DNA from: Massilia cavernae
GTDB lineage: Bacteria > Pseudomonadota > Gammaproteobacteria > Burkholderiales > Burkholderiaceae_D
Direction: 5' to 3'
DNA: 64,000 nucleotides
Assembly (NCBI RefSeq): GCF_003590855.1
Contig: NZ_QYUP01000122.1
Coordinates: forward strand, 1 to 64,000
Within the stretch, counting starts at the first letter, position 1; each line of letters opens with the position of its first letter. Made by a program: the position numbers and the translations under genes. The notes beneath the pieces are model-generated. The model ran no database searches and was not told the DNA's origin. It saw only the letters and a list, made by a program, of their open reading frames with translations. Positions 9,596-18,311 of the stretch are shown in pieces.

Positions 9596-10324
9596 ATGAC
9601 AGCACCGTCAATCAACAACTCAGGACGCGAAGGCCGCCGGCTGGCCGCCGACCGCAGCGCCGACCTGGCCGAGCTGCTGGGCCACCTGGCCACCTGCCGG
9701 GAGGACGAACAGCGGCTGCTGGCGCGCAAACTACACGACAACCTGGGCTCTTCGATGACGGCCCTGACCATGCACCTGGCGCTGCTGACCCAGCAGATGC
9801 CGGCCGATAAGGCGCTGCAGGACCGCGCAGCCCAGATGAAGCAGCTGCTGGCCAACATCATCAATGCCAACCGCGACATGCAACTCGCGCTGTGGAACGA
9901 CAAGCTCGAATTCCTGGGCATCAAGGCGGCGCTGCGCGAAGTGGTCAGCGAGTTCGGGACCGCGCACCACATCACCGCGCGCGTCAGCCTGCCGGACGAA
10001 GATGCCGACTACCCGCGCGAACAGGGCGTGGCCGTGCTGCGCTGTGTCGAGGAAGGCCTGCGCAATATCGCGGCCCATGCCAGGGCGACCGAAGTGGACG
10101 TCATCCTCGACGACAACGATGAGGAAATCATGGTGACGGTGCGCGACAACGGCATCGGCCCGGCCGGCGCCGACCTCGCGTCGACCAGCCGTCACGGGCT
10201 GCGCCTGCTGCGCGAGCGCGCGCGCTACCTTGGCGGCGCCATGCTGCTGCGCGCCGGCGAAGGCAGGGGCACCGTATTGCAGCTCACCCTCCCGCGCAAG
10301 GAAGCCGCCGTCAATGCAGCTTGA
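9596..10324 (+). CDS. Orphan NarL-type (HisKA_3) histidine kinase without sensor domain
   Basis: The 242-residue soluble protein consists only of a HisKA_3 dimerisation region (His47 in RKLHDNLG) and an ATPase domain (EEGLRNIAAHA, DNGIGPAG). Such kinases normally phosphorylate NarL/FixJ-type regulators, but no LuxR-type regulator gene lies in the window. It may be fed by the preceding receiver-kinase-receiver protein, 41 bp upstream on the same strand, or act on a distant regulator. A ribosome binding site (CAGGGCG) precedes the ATG. The 3' end overlaps the convergent ndh gene by 14 bp. Confidence 0.8.
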   Translation: MTAPSINNSGREGRRLAADRSADLAELLGHLATCREDEQRLLARKLHDNLGSSMTALTMHLALLTQQMPADKALQDRAAQMKQLLANIINANRDMQLALWNDKLEFLGIKAALREVVSEFGTAHHITARVSLPDEDADYPREQGVAVLRCVEEGLRNIAAHARATEVDVILDDNDEEIMVTVRDNGIGPAGADLASTSRHGLRLLRERARYLGGAMLLRAGEGRGTVLQLTLPRKEAAVNAA

Positions 10325-11609
10325 CCAGCGGCGTGGTGCGCTTGATCAGGAAGCGCGCCACCGCCAGCACGCCGGTGCGCACCGCGCCCAGCACCGCGCG
10401 GTGATGCAGCAGGTGCAGGCTGACATACATCGTGCGCGCGAAGAAGCCTTCGACAAACCAGCTTAATCCCTTCAGCGATCCCATCAGGCTGCCGACCGAG
10501 GTCGAGCGGCCGAACGACACCAGCGAACCGTAGTCGCGGTACACATAAGGTTTGGCGAGGGGTTCCTTCCCCGCAGCTTCGCGCACGAACACGTCCAGCA
10601 GGAAGTCGGCCTGCTGGTGCGCCGACTGGGCGCGCGGCGGCACCGGCGCACCATTGCCGTCGACGCAGGCGGCGCAGTCGCCCAGCGCGTACACGCCCGG
10701 CATGCCTTTCACTGCCAGCAGGCTGTCCACCTCGATCTGCCCGCCCTTGTTGACCGGCAGGCCAAGGCCTGAGAGGAACTCCGGCGCACGGATGCCGGCG
10801 GCCCACACGCACAGGTCGGACGGATACACATTGCCTTCCTTGTCGGAGACGTGGCCGGCCGCGATCTCGGTGACGCGGCAGTCGGTGACAACCTTGATGC
10901 CGCGCTCGCCGAGCAGTTTGTGTGCCGCTACCGACACGCGTTCCGGCAGCGGCGCCAGGATGCGCGGCGCGCCTTCGAGCAGCGTGATCCGCATGTCGCG
11001 GCCCGGTTGCAAGTGCTGGAAGCCGTAGGCCGCATAGACCCAGCTGGCCTCGCGCAGTTCGGCCGCCAGTTCGACGCCGGTGGCGCCGCCGCCAATGATG
11101 ACGATGTCCAGGCCCGCTGCGCGGTCGCGCGCCTTTTCGAGTTCGGCGACGGTAAGGAGCCTGAGCAGCGTGAGGCGGAAACGCTCGGCGTCTTCGGTGG
11201 CGTTGAGCGAAATGGTGTGTTCTTCCGCGCCCGGCACGCCGAAGTAGTTCGACACGCTGCCGACCGCGATGACCAGCCGCAAATAGGTGATGCTGCGTTC
11301 GGGGAGAAGCTGTTCGGCGGCCTGGGTGCTGATGGCGCCGACGGTGATCGATTTGCTGGGGGCGTCGAGCGCCGTCATGGCGCCGTATACGAAGGAGAAG
11401 CCGTTATCGTGGGCCAGCATCTGGTAGGACAGGCCCTCCTGGTGGACGTCGAGGGTGCCGGCCGCCACTTCGTGCAGCGACGGCTTCCAGATATGGTAAA
11501 GGCGGCTGTCGACCAGCGTCACCTTCGAAGGGCCAAGCTTGCGCCCCAGTTTGCATGCCAGTTCCAGGCCGCCGGCGCCGCCACCTACGATTACAATTTC
11601 GCCACGCAA
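10311..11609 (-). CDS. ndh: Type II NADH dehydrogenase (NDH-2)
   Basis: The 432-residue flavoprotein oxidises NADH and reduces quinone at the membrane surface without pumping protons. The N-terminal FAD fold (IVIVGGGAGG) and the second nucleotide-binding fold (VIIGGGATGVELA) are clear, as is the conserved LGDCAAC near residue 300. The C-terminus has the amphipathic or hydrophobic stretches that attach NDH-2 to the membrane. The start appears to be TTG at 11609, preceded by GGGAGAAG. It overlaps the end of the convergent kinase gene by 14 bp. Confidence 0.88.
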   Translation of the reverse strand: MRGEIVIVGGGAGGLELACKLGRKLGPSKVTLVDSRLYHIWKPSLHEVAAGTLDVHQEGLSYQMLAHDNGFSFVYGAMTALDAPSKSITVGAISTQAAEQLLPERSITYLRLVIAVGSVSNYFGVPGAEEHTISLNATEDAERFRLTLLRLLTVAELEKARDRAAGLDIVIIGGGATGVELAAELREASWVYAAYGFQHLQPGRDMRITLLEGAPRILAPLPERVSVAAHKLLGERGIKVVTDCRVTEIAAGHVSDKEGNVYPSDLCVWAAGIRAPEFLSGLGLPVNKGGQIEVDSLLAVKGMPGVYALGDCAACVDGNGAPVPPRAQSAHQQADFLLDVFVREAAGKEPLAKPYVYRDYGSLVSFGRSTSVGSLMGSLKGLSWFVEGFFARTMYVSLHLLHHRAVLGAVRTGVLAVARFLIKRTTPLVKLH

Positions 11610-11674
11610 GAGCTTCTCCCGTCGTTGAGATGTTGCCAGTCTAACATGGCGACGGGAGCACTGCCTGCGCGCGC

Positions 11675-12166
11675 CTAGTCCTTGTCCTTGCCGTGGCCGT
11701 GTCCTTTGCCGTGTCCTTTGCCGTGGCCGCGGTCGTCGTCGCGGTCCTGGCGCTCGTCATGGCGGCGGTCGTCGCGGCGCCCATCGCGGTAGCCGTCACG
11801 GTAGCTGTCGGCGCGGCGGCCGTCGCTACGGTATTCGACGTGGCGCACCCGCGGCGCGTAGGTGTTGGTGTACCACTCGTCGCGCACGAACAGCACGCGC
11901 TGGCCGCAGGCGTCGTAGCGGTGGCAGTGCTTGCGCCAGTTCTTGCGGTGGCCGGGCGGCACGCGCAGGTAGACCGGCTCGTCGCGGTAATGCACGGCGC
12001 GTTCGATGATCACTGGCTGGGCCACGTACACCTGCGGGCGCGGCACGTCGCCGATGTTGATCTGGCCGTAGAAGCCAGGCTCGCCGATGTTGATGGACAC
12101 GCCGGTCTGGGCCAGCACCGGGACGGCGGCCGCGCACATGGCGGCGGCGATGAACAGTTTTTTCAT
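11675..12166 (-). CDS. Exported basic, His/Asp-rich protein
   Basis: The 163-residue protein has a typical signal peptide (MKKLFIAAAMCAAAVPVLAQ) and is probably periplasmic. The middle region has VPPGHRKNWRKHC and YDACGQRV, leaving two cysteines that could form a disulfide. From about residue 115 the chain becomes a run of Arg, Asp, Tyr and His ending in GHGKGHGKGHGHGKDKD, a likely metal- or polyanion-binding tail. GAGAGG precedes the ATG. Similar proteins in relatives are uncharacterised, and no enzymatic motif was seen. Confidence 0.75.
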   Translation of the reverse strand: MKKLFIAAAMCAAAVPVLAQTGVSINIGEPGFYGQINIGDVPRPQVYVAQPVIIERAVHYRDEPVYLRVPPGHRKNWRKHCHRYDACGQRVLFVRDEWYTNTYAPRVRHVEYRSDGRRADSYRDGYRDGRRDDRRHDERQDRDDDRGHGKGHGKGHGHGKDKD

Positions 12167-12269
12167 GGGTTGCCTCTCTTGTTCAGGATCGCAGGGAAGC
12201 GACCATATGCATCGAGTTTAACAGAGGCAACTTTTAAAACTGTTCGCCAGCGCACCATTGTTACAAGAG

Positions 12270-13040
12270 TTACATGTTCCTGAACAGCGACATGAAGGGC
12301 TGGCTGACCGACAGCGTCTCGGGCCGGGTCTTGAGCTTGACGATGCCGCGGCCCGACTCGTCGCGCGTGACCGAGGCGATCGCCTTCAGGTTGACGATGG
12401 TCGAGCGGTGGATCTGCTTGTAGATGTTCGGGTCGAGCACGTCGAGCAGTTCGCGGATCGGTTTGCGCAGCAGCGACTCGCCCTGGGCCGTCATCACCAC
12501 CGTGTACTTGCTGTCGGACTGGAAGTAGGCCACGTCCTCCACCATGATCAGGCGCGTCTCCGCGCCCGAGCTGGCGGTCAGCCACACCAGCGGCGGCTGG
12601 CGCGAGGCGCTTGGTAATGCCTTGCCCAACTGCGCCAGCAGCGCCGCGATCTGGGCCTGGCCGGCGTCGCCGGAGGCCAGGCGCGCCTTGATGCGGGCCA
12701 CCGTGGCTTCCAGCCGTTCGCGCGCCACGGGTTTGAGCAGGTAGTCGACGGCGCCGCGGTCGAAGGCGTCGACCGCATACTGGTCGTAGGCGGTGACGAA
12801 CACGATCTGGGTACGCGGGCTGGCGTCGGCCATTGCCCGAGCCACTTCTAGGCCGGTCAGGCCGGGCATGCGGATATCGAGGAAGGCCACGTCCGGCTGG
12901 TGTGCCGCAATGGCTTCCAGCGCGGAGCCGCCATCGTCGCAGGCCGCCACGATATCGAGCTCGGGCCAGGTCTCGCGCAACAGCTGGAGCAGCGCGTCGC
13001 GCAGCAGCGACTCGTCCTCGGCGACGACGCACCTAAGCAT
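12270..13040 (-). CDS. LytTR-family response regulator
   Basis: The 256-residue protein combines a receiver (about 1-120, VVAEDE, Asp55 in FLDIRMPG, LLKPVA) with a LytTR DNA-binding domain (about 150-255, FQSDSKYTVV, IHRSTIVNL), like AlgR and LytR. It should bind direct-repeat sites when phosphorylated. The ATG at 13040 follows GGAGG and overlaps the last eight bases of the LytS-type kinase gene, so the pair is translationally coupled. The target promoters cannot be identified from this window. Confidence 0.88.
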   Translation of the reverse strand: MLRCVVAEDESLLRDALLQLLRETWPELDIVAACDDGGSALEAIAAHQPDVAFLDIRMPGLTGLEVARAMADASPRTQIVFVTAYDQYAVDAFDRGAVDYLLKPVARERLEATVARIKARLASGDAGQAQIAALLAQLGKALPSASRQPPLVWLTASSGAETRLIMVEDVAYFQSDSKYTVVMTAQGESLLRKPIRELLDVLDPNIYKQIHRSTIVNLKAIASVTRDESGRGIVKLKTRPETLSVSQPFMSLFRNM

Positions 13041-14256
13041 GCGAGCCTCCTTCGGCCGCCTTGGCCGGCACCGTGATGGTGGCCGCCACGCCGTTCGGGA
13101 AGTTGGACACGATGGCGAACGAAGCGGCGTTGCCGTAGGCGAGGCGCAGGCGTTCGCGCACATTGCGCAGGCCGATGCCGGTGCCGCCGCCTTCGGCCGA
13201 AAAGCCGCGGCCGTCGTCGGCCACGGTTACCGCCACCCCCTGCTCCACGTCGCGCGCCAGTATCCACACGGTGCCGCCGCCCGGCTGCGGTTCGAGGCCG
13301 TGCTTGATCGCGTTCTCGACCAGGGTTTGCAGCATCATGGTCGGGAACGGCGTCGGCAGCAGGTGGTCGGGGATGTCGATCGACAGGTTCAGGCTGGGGC
13401 CCATGCGGATCTTGAGGATGTCGAGGTAGGCGCGGGCACGGGCCAGCTCCTCGCCCAGGGTCGACGGCGTGTCTTCGGTGCGCGGCAGCGAATGGCGCAG
13501 GTAGGAGATCAGGTTGCCGAGCATCTGGTCGGCGCGCGCCGGATCGCTGCGGGTCAGGATCTGGGCGCTGGCCAGCGTGTTGTACAGGAAGTGCGGCTCG
13601 ACCTGGGCGTGCAGCAGGCTCAGTTTGGCGACCGTCAGCTCCTTCTCGGTGACGGTCTCCTTGACTGACGCCTGCTCGGCGCGGCGGCGTTCGGCGACGC
13701 GGCGCGAAATGGCGCGGCCGATCGCCTCCGCGGTCTCGAGGTTGGTGCCGAAATCGACCAGGAACCAGTCGGTCCAGGCCAGCCGTTCCGGCTCGCAGAT
13801 GACGGTGACGCTGCCGGCGTCGCCGTTCGGCGTGACGGTGACCAGCGCCTGGTTGGTGCGGGTGCCGAAGCCGAAGGGATCGGCGCGTTTAAGCTTGGCG
13901 CTCACCTGCAGGCTGTCGCGCGCGCTTTCGACGTCTTCGACGCCGGGCAACTCGCGGATGGCGGCATCGACCATATCGAACACGGCGCCGGCCTCGAACG
14001 GCACCTCGATCTGGCGGCGCTGGCGGTTGGCGAGGGTGGCGCTGTCGAGGGCGCCGGCGATCAGGCGCACGCGGCGCAAGTGGGAAAACGCGCTGTTAAA
14101 AATCACGAACAGCAGCACCAGCGCCAGCGTAAAGAAGAAACCGCCATGGTCCCCGGGAACATGTTCGAGGAAGGTTTCGTTGATGATGATGGTCAGCGCC
14201 AGGTAGCACGCCATCCACACGCTTGCGAGACGGAAAATAAAGAGGGTACTAGTCAT
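13033..14256 (-). CDS. LytS/YehU-type membrane histidine kinase
   Basis: The 407-residue kinase has two N-terminal membrane segments (about 5-28 and 38-58), a cytoplasmic region of about 140 residues without a named fold, and a His_kinase (PF06580-type) domain with His222 in EPHFLYN. A HATPase domain follows (VENAIKHGLE, DDGRGFSAEGGGTGIGL). It should phosphorylate the LytTR regulator encoded immediately downstream. It lacks the 5TM sensor typical of LytS, so the signal is unknown. Confidence 0.87.
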   Translation of the reverse strand: MTSTLFIFRLASVWMACYLALTIIINETFLEHVPGDHGGFFFTLALVLLFVIFNSAFSHLRRVRLIAGALDSATLANRQRRQIEVPFEAGAVFDMVDAAIRELPGVEDVESARDSLQVSAKLKRADPFGFGTRTNQALVTVTPNGDAGSVTVICEPERLAWTDWFLVDFGTNLETAEAIGRAISRRVAERRRAEQASVKETVTEKELTVAKLSLLHAQVEPHFLYNTLASAQILTRSDPARADQMLGNLISYLRHSLPRTEDTPSTLGEELARARAYLDILKIRMGPSLNLSIDIPDHLLPTPFPTMMLQTLVENAIKHGLEPQPGGGTVWILARDVEQGVAVTVADDGRGFSAEGGGTGIGLRNVRERLRLAYGNAASFAIVSNFPNGVAATITVPAKAAEGGSHA

Positions 14257-14402
14257 GATGGAAAGTTCCAGGTCGGTTTAGCCTGAATACAGCTTAGCAA
14301 GCAAGCCCGCGTGCTGGCGGCGCCATCCGACAAAACCCAGTAAACGCCGACGAAAGCCCGGGAAACAAAGCGAAAACAGGGCCTTCAGCGAAATCTTTCA
14401 AC

Positions 14403-14540
14403 AATCGGGGTCAGACCACCAATGTCGAAATGTTTCGGGAATGGTGGTCTGACCCCTGGTCTGACCCCGATTTAAGCAACGTTTTTGGCGAATTCGGGAA
14501 CCGACTACGATCGCCACCTAGATCGTGGTCTGTCCCCGAT
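14403..14540. repeat. Clustered GGGGTCAGACCA inverted repeats
   Basis: Four related copies occur in 138 bp: AATCGGGGTCAGACCACC (14403-14420), GGTGGTCTGACCCC (14443-14456), TGGTCTGACCCCGATT (14457-14472) and GTGGTCTGTCCCCGAT (14525-14540). The first two form a 14-base-pair perfect hairpin with a 22-base loop. The elements lie between the kinase start (14256) and the end of the DUF885 gene (14553). They look like a dispersed REP-type element family or its degenerate copies. Apart from these repeats nothing gene-like was seen between 14257 and 14552. Confidence 0.65.
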
Positions 14541-14552
14541 CTTTTCGTTACG

Positions 14553-16385
14553 TTAGCGCTGCGAGGCGACCCATTCGTCGACGAGGGTCGCGAGCACGTC
14601 CATCGGGACCGAGCCGGAGCGCAGTACGACGTCGTGGAAGCCGGGCAGCGAGAACTTCGGACCGAGCTCGGCTTTCGCCTTCTCGCGCAGCTCGAGGATG
14701 CGCAGCATGCCGAGCATGTAGGCGTTGGCCTGGCCCGGCCAGACGACGTAGCGCTCCACCTCGCTCGTCTTCAGGCCGTAGTCGATCGCCTGCTGGCGCG
14801 TCCAGCCCTTGCTGTGCAGGCCGGTGTCGACCACCAGCCGGCGCGCGCGGAACAGCTCCGAGCCGAGCGCCCCCAGCAGCCCCGGCACGTCGCCTTCGTA
14901 CCAGCCCTGCTCCACCGCCAGCCGCTCGGTGTACAGCGCCCAGCCTTCGGCATGCGCGCTGCCGCCGCCGAAGATGCGCATGGTGCGGAATTTGGGCAGT
15001 CCTTGCAGTTCCTGCTGGATCGCGAGCTGGAAGTGGTGGCCAGGCACCGCTTCGTGGTACGCCAGGCTGCGCATGCGGATCATGTCGAACAGAGGCCCGC
15101 GCAGCGGCACCCAGAAGATGCCGGGACGGCTGCCGTCCGGCGCGGGAACGCTGTAGTGCGCCGATGCGCTGCCCTCGGTCAGCGGCGGTTCGCGCCGCAC
15201 TTCGATCGGCGCCTTCGGCATCAGGTTGAACAGCTTGGTCGAGCGCTTCTCGGCGTCGCGCACCATCTCGTTGTAGCGGCGCAGGATTTCAGGACGCGGA
15301 TCCGGTTCGGCCGGCAGCTGGAAGGTCTTGTCGAGCGCGCGCATGCGCTCTTCGATGCTGCCCTGGGTGTAGCCGAGCGCGCGCAGGTGCTTGTCCATCT
15401 CGGATTCGAGCCGCGCCACTTCGCGCAGGCCGATCTGGTGGATCTCGGCCGCCTGCAGCTTGGTGCCGGTGAAGTTGGCCAGGGCCTGGCTGTAAGCCGC
15501 GGCGCCGTCCGGCATGCGGTCGATGCCCGCCGCGTCGGTGGTTTGCGGGTGCAATTCGGCCAGGTAGCCGCGCGTGCGCTCGTACGCCGGGCGGATCTGG
15601 CCGGCGACGATGGCGGTGGCGCTGGCGATGGCCTTGGCGCGCGCTTCCGGCGACAGGTCGGCCAGCTTGGCGCTGCGCGTGGCCAGCGAGGTGACCAGCA
15701 CGTTGTCGGCCGGGGCAGGCTTGAGGAAGGCGTCGACCTGCCCTTGCGCGCGCTCGAGGATGAAGCGCGGCGGGATCAGCTTGCGGCCGGCTGCGGCACG
15801 CGAGCGCGCCGTCGCTTCGTCCAGGCGCGCGCCTACCTGCGCCAGCCGCGCGAGGTAGTTGTCGACGTCGGCGGCGTTGCGGATCGGGTGGTGCTCGGAC
15901 ATGAAGGTGACCGGCGCGATGTGCGCGCCGCTAAACTGCGAGAACACGAAGGCGTGGTCGGCGAACGGTTCGTTGGCGATGGTATTGGCGAGCGACCAGC
16001 GCATGGTCTGCGCCGAGATGCGCTGGGTCGCGTCGAGCGGACCGGCCAGGAACATGTCGAGGCGGACCAGGCCGGCGCGCGCCATGTTGGTGAAGCGCTT
16101 GCGGTATTCGGCCGTCTGCGGGGACAGCTGGCGGTCGAGCGCCTGCTGTTCTGCGCCGCTGAAGTACTGGACCGCGGTGCTTTGCTCGGGCGAGAGCCGC
16201 ACCCAGGCGGCGGCGAAGCTGTCCGCCCAGTTGTCGAAGGCGGCATTGCGCTGCTCGGCCTTGGCGGCCGGGGCCACGGTCGGTGCGGTGACAGCGACAG
16301 GCTGGGTCACCGCGCACGAGGCAAGCAGGAAAGGGGTCAGGATCGCGAGCGTAAGCTTCGCGGCGTGGCGGTAGTCGACTGGCAT
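14553..16385 (-). CDS. DUF885-family lipoprotein, probable metalloprotease-like enzyme
   Basis: The 610-residue protein begins with a lipoprotein signal (ILTPFLLASC), so it should be acylated at Cys and membrane-anchored in the periplasm. The remainder is a DUF885 protein of the usual length. It has the YHEAVPGHHFQ motif near the C-terminal third, an HExxxGHH arrangement that probably binds zinc, and SAHAEGWALYTE soon after. DUF885 members are suspected peptidases but few are characterised. The ATG at 16385 is chosen over an upstream GTG because GGAG lies ten bases before it and the signal peptide starts there. Confidence 0.83.
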   Translation of the reverse strand: MPVDYRHAAKLTLAILTPFLLASCAVTQPVAVTAPTVAPAAKAEQRNAAFDNWADSFAAAWVRLSPEQSTAVQYFSGAEQQALDRQLSPQTAEYRKRFTNMARAGLVRLDMFLAGPLDATQRISAQTMRWSLANTIANEPFADHAFVFSQFSGAHIAPVTFMSEHHPIRNAADVDNYLARLAQVGARLDEATARSRAAAGRKLIPPRFILERAQGQVDAFLKPAPADNVLVTSLATRSAKLADLSPEARAKAIASATAIVAGQIRPAYERTRGYLAELHPQTTDAAGIDRMPDGAAAYSQALANFTGTKLQAAEIHQIGLREVARLESEMDKHLRALGYTQGSIEERMRALDKTFQLPAEPDPRPEILRRYNEMVRDAEKRSTKLFNLMPKAPIEVRREPPLTEGSASAHYSVPAPDGSRPGIFWVPLRGPLFDMIRMRSLAYHEAVPGHHFQLAIQQELQGLPKFRTMRIFGGGSAHAEGWALYTERLAVEQGWYEGDVPGLLGALGSELFRARRLVVDTGLHSKGWTRQQAIDYGLKTSEVERYVVWPGQANAYMLGMLRILELREKAKAELGPKFSLPGFHDVVLRSGSVPMDVLATLVDEWVASQR

Positions 16386-16574
16386 GCTTGGGGGTCTCCG
16401 TATTCTTGGGCGAGGCACGCCGTTGCGCCTCTGTTTCCGCGTGAGAATCTATCATGGATCGCGTGATCAAACCACCATGTTCTTCCCCTTCGCCAGAGTG
16501 TAAACACGGCTACGACCTCGCTCGCGCCGCCTTTGCTCGAAACTGGCTAGCATGAAGCCGCAAAGGGGAATGAC

Positions 16575-16694
16575 ATGATCCGCCGTACCGCCCTCATCCT
16601 GGCCTGCCTGCTTTCGCTGGCTGCCTGCAAGGACAAGCACGAACCGCTCAAACCGACCGTGCTGCTGCCGCCGTTCGCGACCGCCCAGGCCTAG
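16575..16694 (+). CDS. 39-residue small lipoprotein
   Basis: A 40-codon frame opens with ATG after an excellent AAAGGGG ribosome binding site. It encodes a positively charged start (MIRR), a hydrophobic stretch and a lipobox LAAC at Cys18, followed by only about 20 mature residues rich in Pro and Lys. It should be exported, acylated and held in a membrane. No homologue is recognised. It lies between the divergent DUF885 gene and the rhlE region. Confidence 0.6.
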   Translation: MIRRTALILACLLSLAACKDKHEPLKPTVLLPPFATAQA

Positions 16695-16771
16695 TTCCTC
16701 CTGGCGCGCACGACACCATGGTCCCGTCACTGGCGGCGTGGGTCCGGCCGTCTATGTCCTCACTCCCCTGA

Positions 16772-16912
16772 CACGCCTATCTCCTGCGCATCGCACCGGA
16801 GCAGCTCAAGCGCCTTGGCCTGAGCGACACCGGCATGCACGTACTCGAGTTCGCGCCCGACGGCACCCTGCTCAACGCGCGCGACTTCATCGTGGTCGCC
16901 GACTTCCCGTAA
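16772..16912 (+). pseudogene. C-terminal fragment of an unidentified protein
   Basis: An open frame of 46 codons begins directly after an in-frame TGA (16769-16771) and ends at TAA (16910-16912). The peptide (LRIAPEQLKRLGLSDTGMHV onwards, ending DFIVVADFP) looks like genuine protein, with Gly/Asp turns and alternating hydrophobics. The only internal ATG is in the middle. It is best read as the remnant of a truncated gene. The family was not recognised. Confidence 0.4.
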
Positions 16913-16955
16913 GACAGGGTAAACTGCGCGTTGTTCCCATTCTGTAGGTATCCCA

Positions 16956-18218
16956 ATGTCGTTTGCATCGCTTGGCCTGGTCGACGCGCTCCTGCGCACC
17001 CTCGAAACGCTGGATTACAAGACGCCTACGCCGGTCCAGACGCAGGCGATCCCGGCCGTCCTCGCGGGGCGCGACGTCATGGCCGCGGCCCAGACCGGCA
17101 CCGGCAAGACCGCCGGCTTCGCGCTGCCGCTGCTTCAGCGCCTCGCAATGGAAGGCCCGCAAGTGGGCAGCAACTGCGTGCGCGCATTGGTGCTGGTGCC
17201 GACCCGCGAGCTGGCCGAGCAGGTGCATGAAAGCTTCCGCGCCTACGCCGGCAACCTGCCGCTGCGCACCATGGTCGCCTACGGCGGGGTCAGCATCAAC
17301 CCGCAGATGATGAAATTGCGCAAAGGCGTCGACGTGATGGTGGCTACGCCCGGCCGCCTGCTCGACCTGCACCGCCAGAACGCCGTCAAGTTCAACCAGC
17401 TGGTGACGCTGGTACTGGACGAGGCCGACCGCATGCTCGACCTGGGCTTCTCGCGCGAGCTGGACCAGGTGTTCGCGGCGCTGCCCAAACAGCGCCAGAC
17501 CCTGCTGTTCTCGGCCACCTTCTCCGACCCGATCCGCGCCATGGCAGAAAAGCTGCTGCGCGATCCGGTCGCCATCGAGGCCAGTCCGCGCAACACGACG
17601 GTCAAGCGCATCAAGCAGTGGATCGTCCCGGTCGACAAGAAGCGCAAGCCCGAGCTGTTCTTCCACCTGATGAAGCGGCACGGCTGGGGCCAGGTGCTGG
17701 TGTTCGTCAAGACGCGCCAGGGCGTCGACGAGCTGGTGGCCAAGCTGGCCTCGCGCGGCATCGCCGCCGAGTCTATCCACGGCGACAAGCCGCAGCCTGC
17801 GCGCCTGCGCGCGCTGGACCGCTTCAAGGCCGGCGAAGTCGACCTGCTGATCGCCACCGACGTCGCCGCGCGCGGCCTCGACATCGACGACCTGCCGCTG
17901 GTGGTCAACTTCGACCTGCCGATTGTGGCCGAGGACTACATCCACCGCACCGGCCGCACCGGCCGCGCGGGCGCTTCGGGCGAGGCGGTGTCGCTGGTGT
18001 GCGCGGACGAAGTGCGCCAGCTGGCCGCGATCGAAACGCTGACGCGGCAGACGCTGGAACGCATCGAGGAACCGGGCTTCGCGCCGGACCACCGCGTGCC
18101 CGTCACGAATGCGGCGGGTGAAGTTGTCAAGAAACCAAAGAAGCCGAAGATGGGCAAGAACAAGGGCAAGGGCGACGCGCCGGTGGTCTCCGAGGACGTG
18201 CGCTTCCGGCCGCGCTAG
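16956..18218 (+). CDS. rhlE: DEAD-box ATP-dependent RNA helicase
   Basis: The 420-residue helicase unwinds structured RNA using ATP. The motifs appear in order: Q motif (PTPVQTQAIPA), AQTGTGKT, PTRELAEQV, VLDEADRMLDLGF, FSATF, then RecA2 motifs ATDVAARGLDI and HRTGRTGRAG. The C-terminal tail is short and Lys rich (KKPKKPKMGKNKGKG), which favours RhlE over DbpA or SrmB. RhlE proteins act in ribosome assembly and mRNA decay, often during cold adaptation. It stands alone. Confidence 0.9.
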   Translation: MSFASLGLVDALLRTLETLDYKTPTPVQTQAIPAVLAGRDVMAAAQTGTGKTAGFALPLLQRLAMEGPQVGSNCVRALVLVPTRELAEQVHESFRAYAGNLPLRTMVAYGGVSINPQMMKLRKGVDVMVATPGRLLDLHRQNAVKFNQLVTLVLDEADRMLDLGFSRELDQVFAALPKQRQTLLFSATFSDPIRAMAEKLLRDPVAIEASPRNTTVKRIKQWIVPVDKKRKPELFFHLMKRHGWGQVLVFVKTRQGVDELVAKLASRGIAAESIHGDKPQPARLRALDRFKAGEVDLLIATDVAARGLDIDDLPLVVNFDLPIVAEDYIHRTGRTGRAGASGEAVSLVCADEVRQLAAIETLTRQTLERIEEPGFAPDHRVPVTNAAGEVVKKPKKPKMGKNKGKGDAPVVSEDVRFRPR

Positions 18219-18278
18219 TCGCGTCCTTCCCACAAGAAATTAGCCAGCTCGCGCCTTCCTTTACTGCAAAGCAGCATC

Positions 18279-18284
18279 TATAAT
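18279..18284 (+). promoter_or_regulatory. TATAAT -10 element before fnr
   Basis: A perfect TATAAT ends 27 bases before the chosen fnr start. The -35 region is poor (TTCCTT at 17 bp spacing). Transcription would start near 18291, which supports the ATG at 18312 rather than the GTG at 18285. No FNR box is visible here. Confidence 0.5.
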
Positions 18285-18311
18285 GTGGAATTAGAGCCTG
18301 CGGAACCGTCC

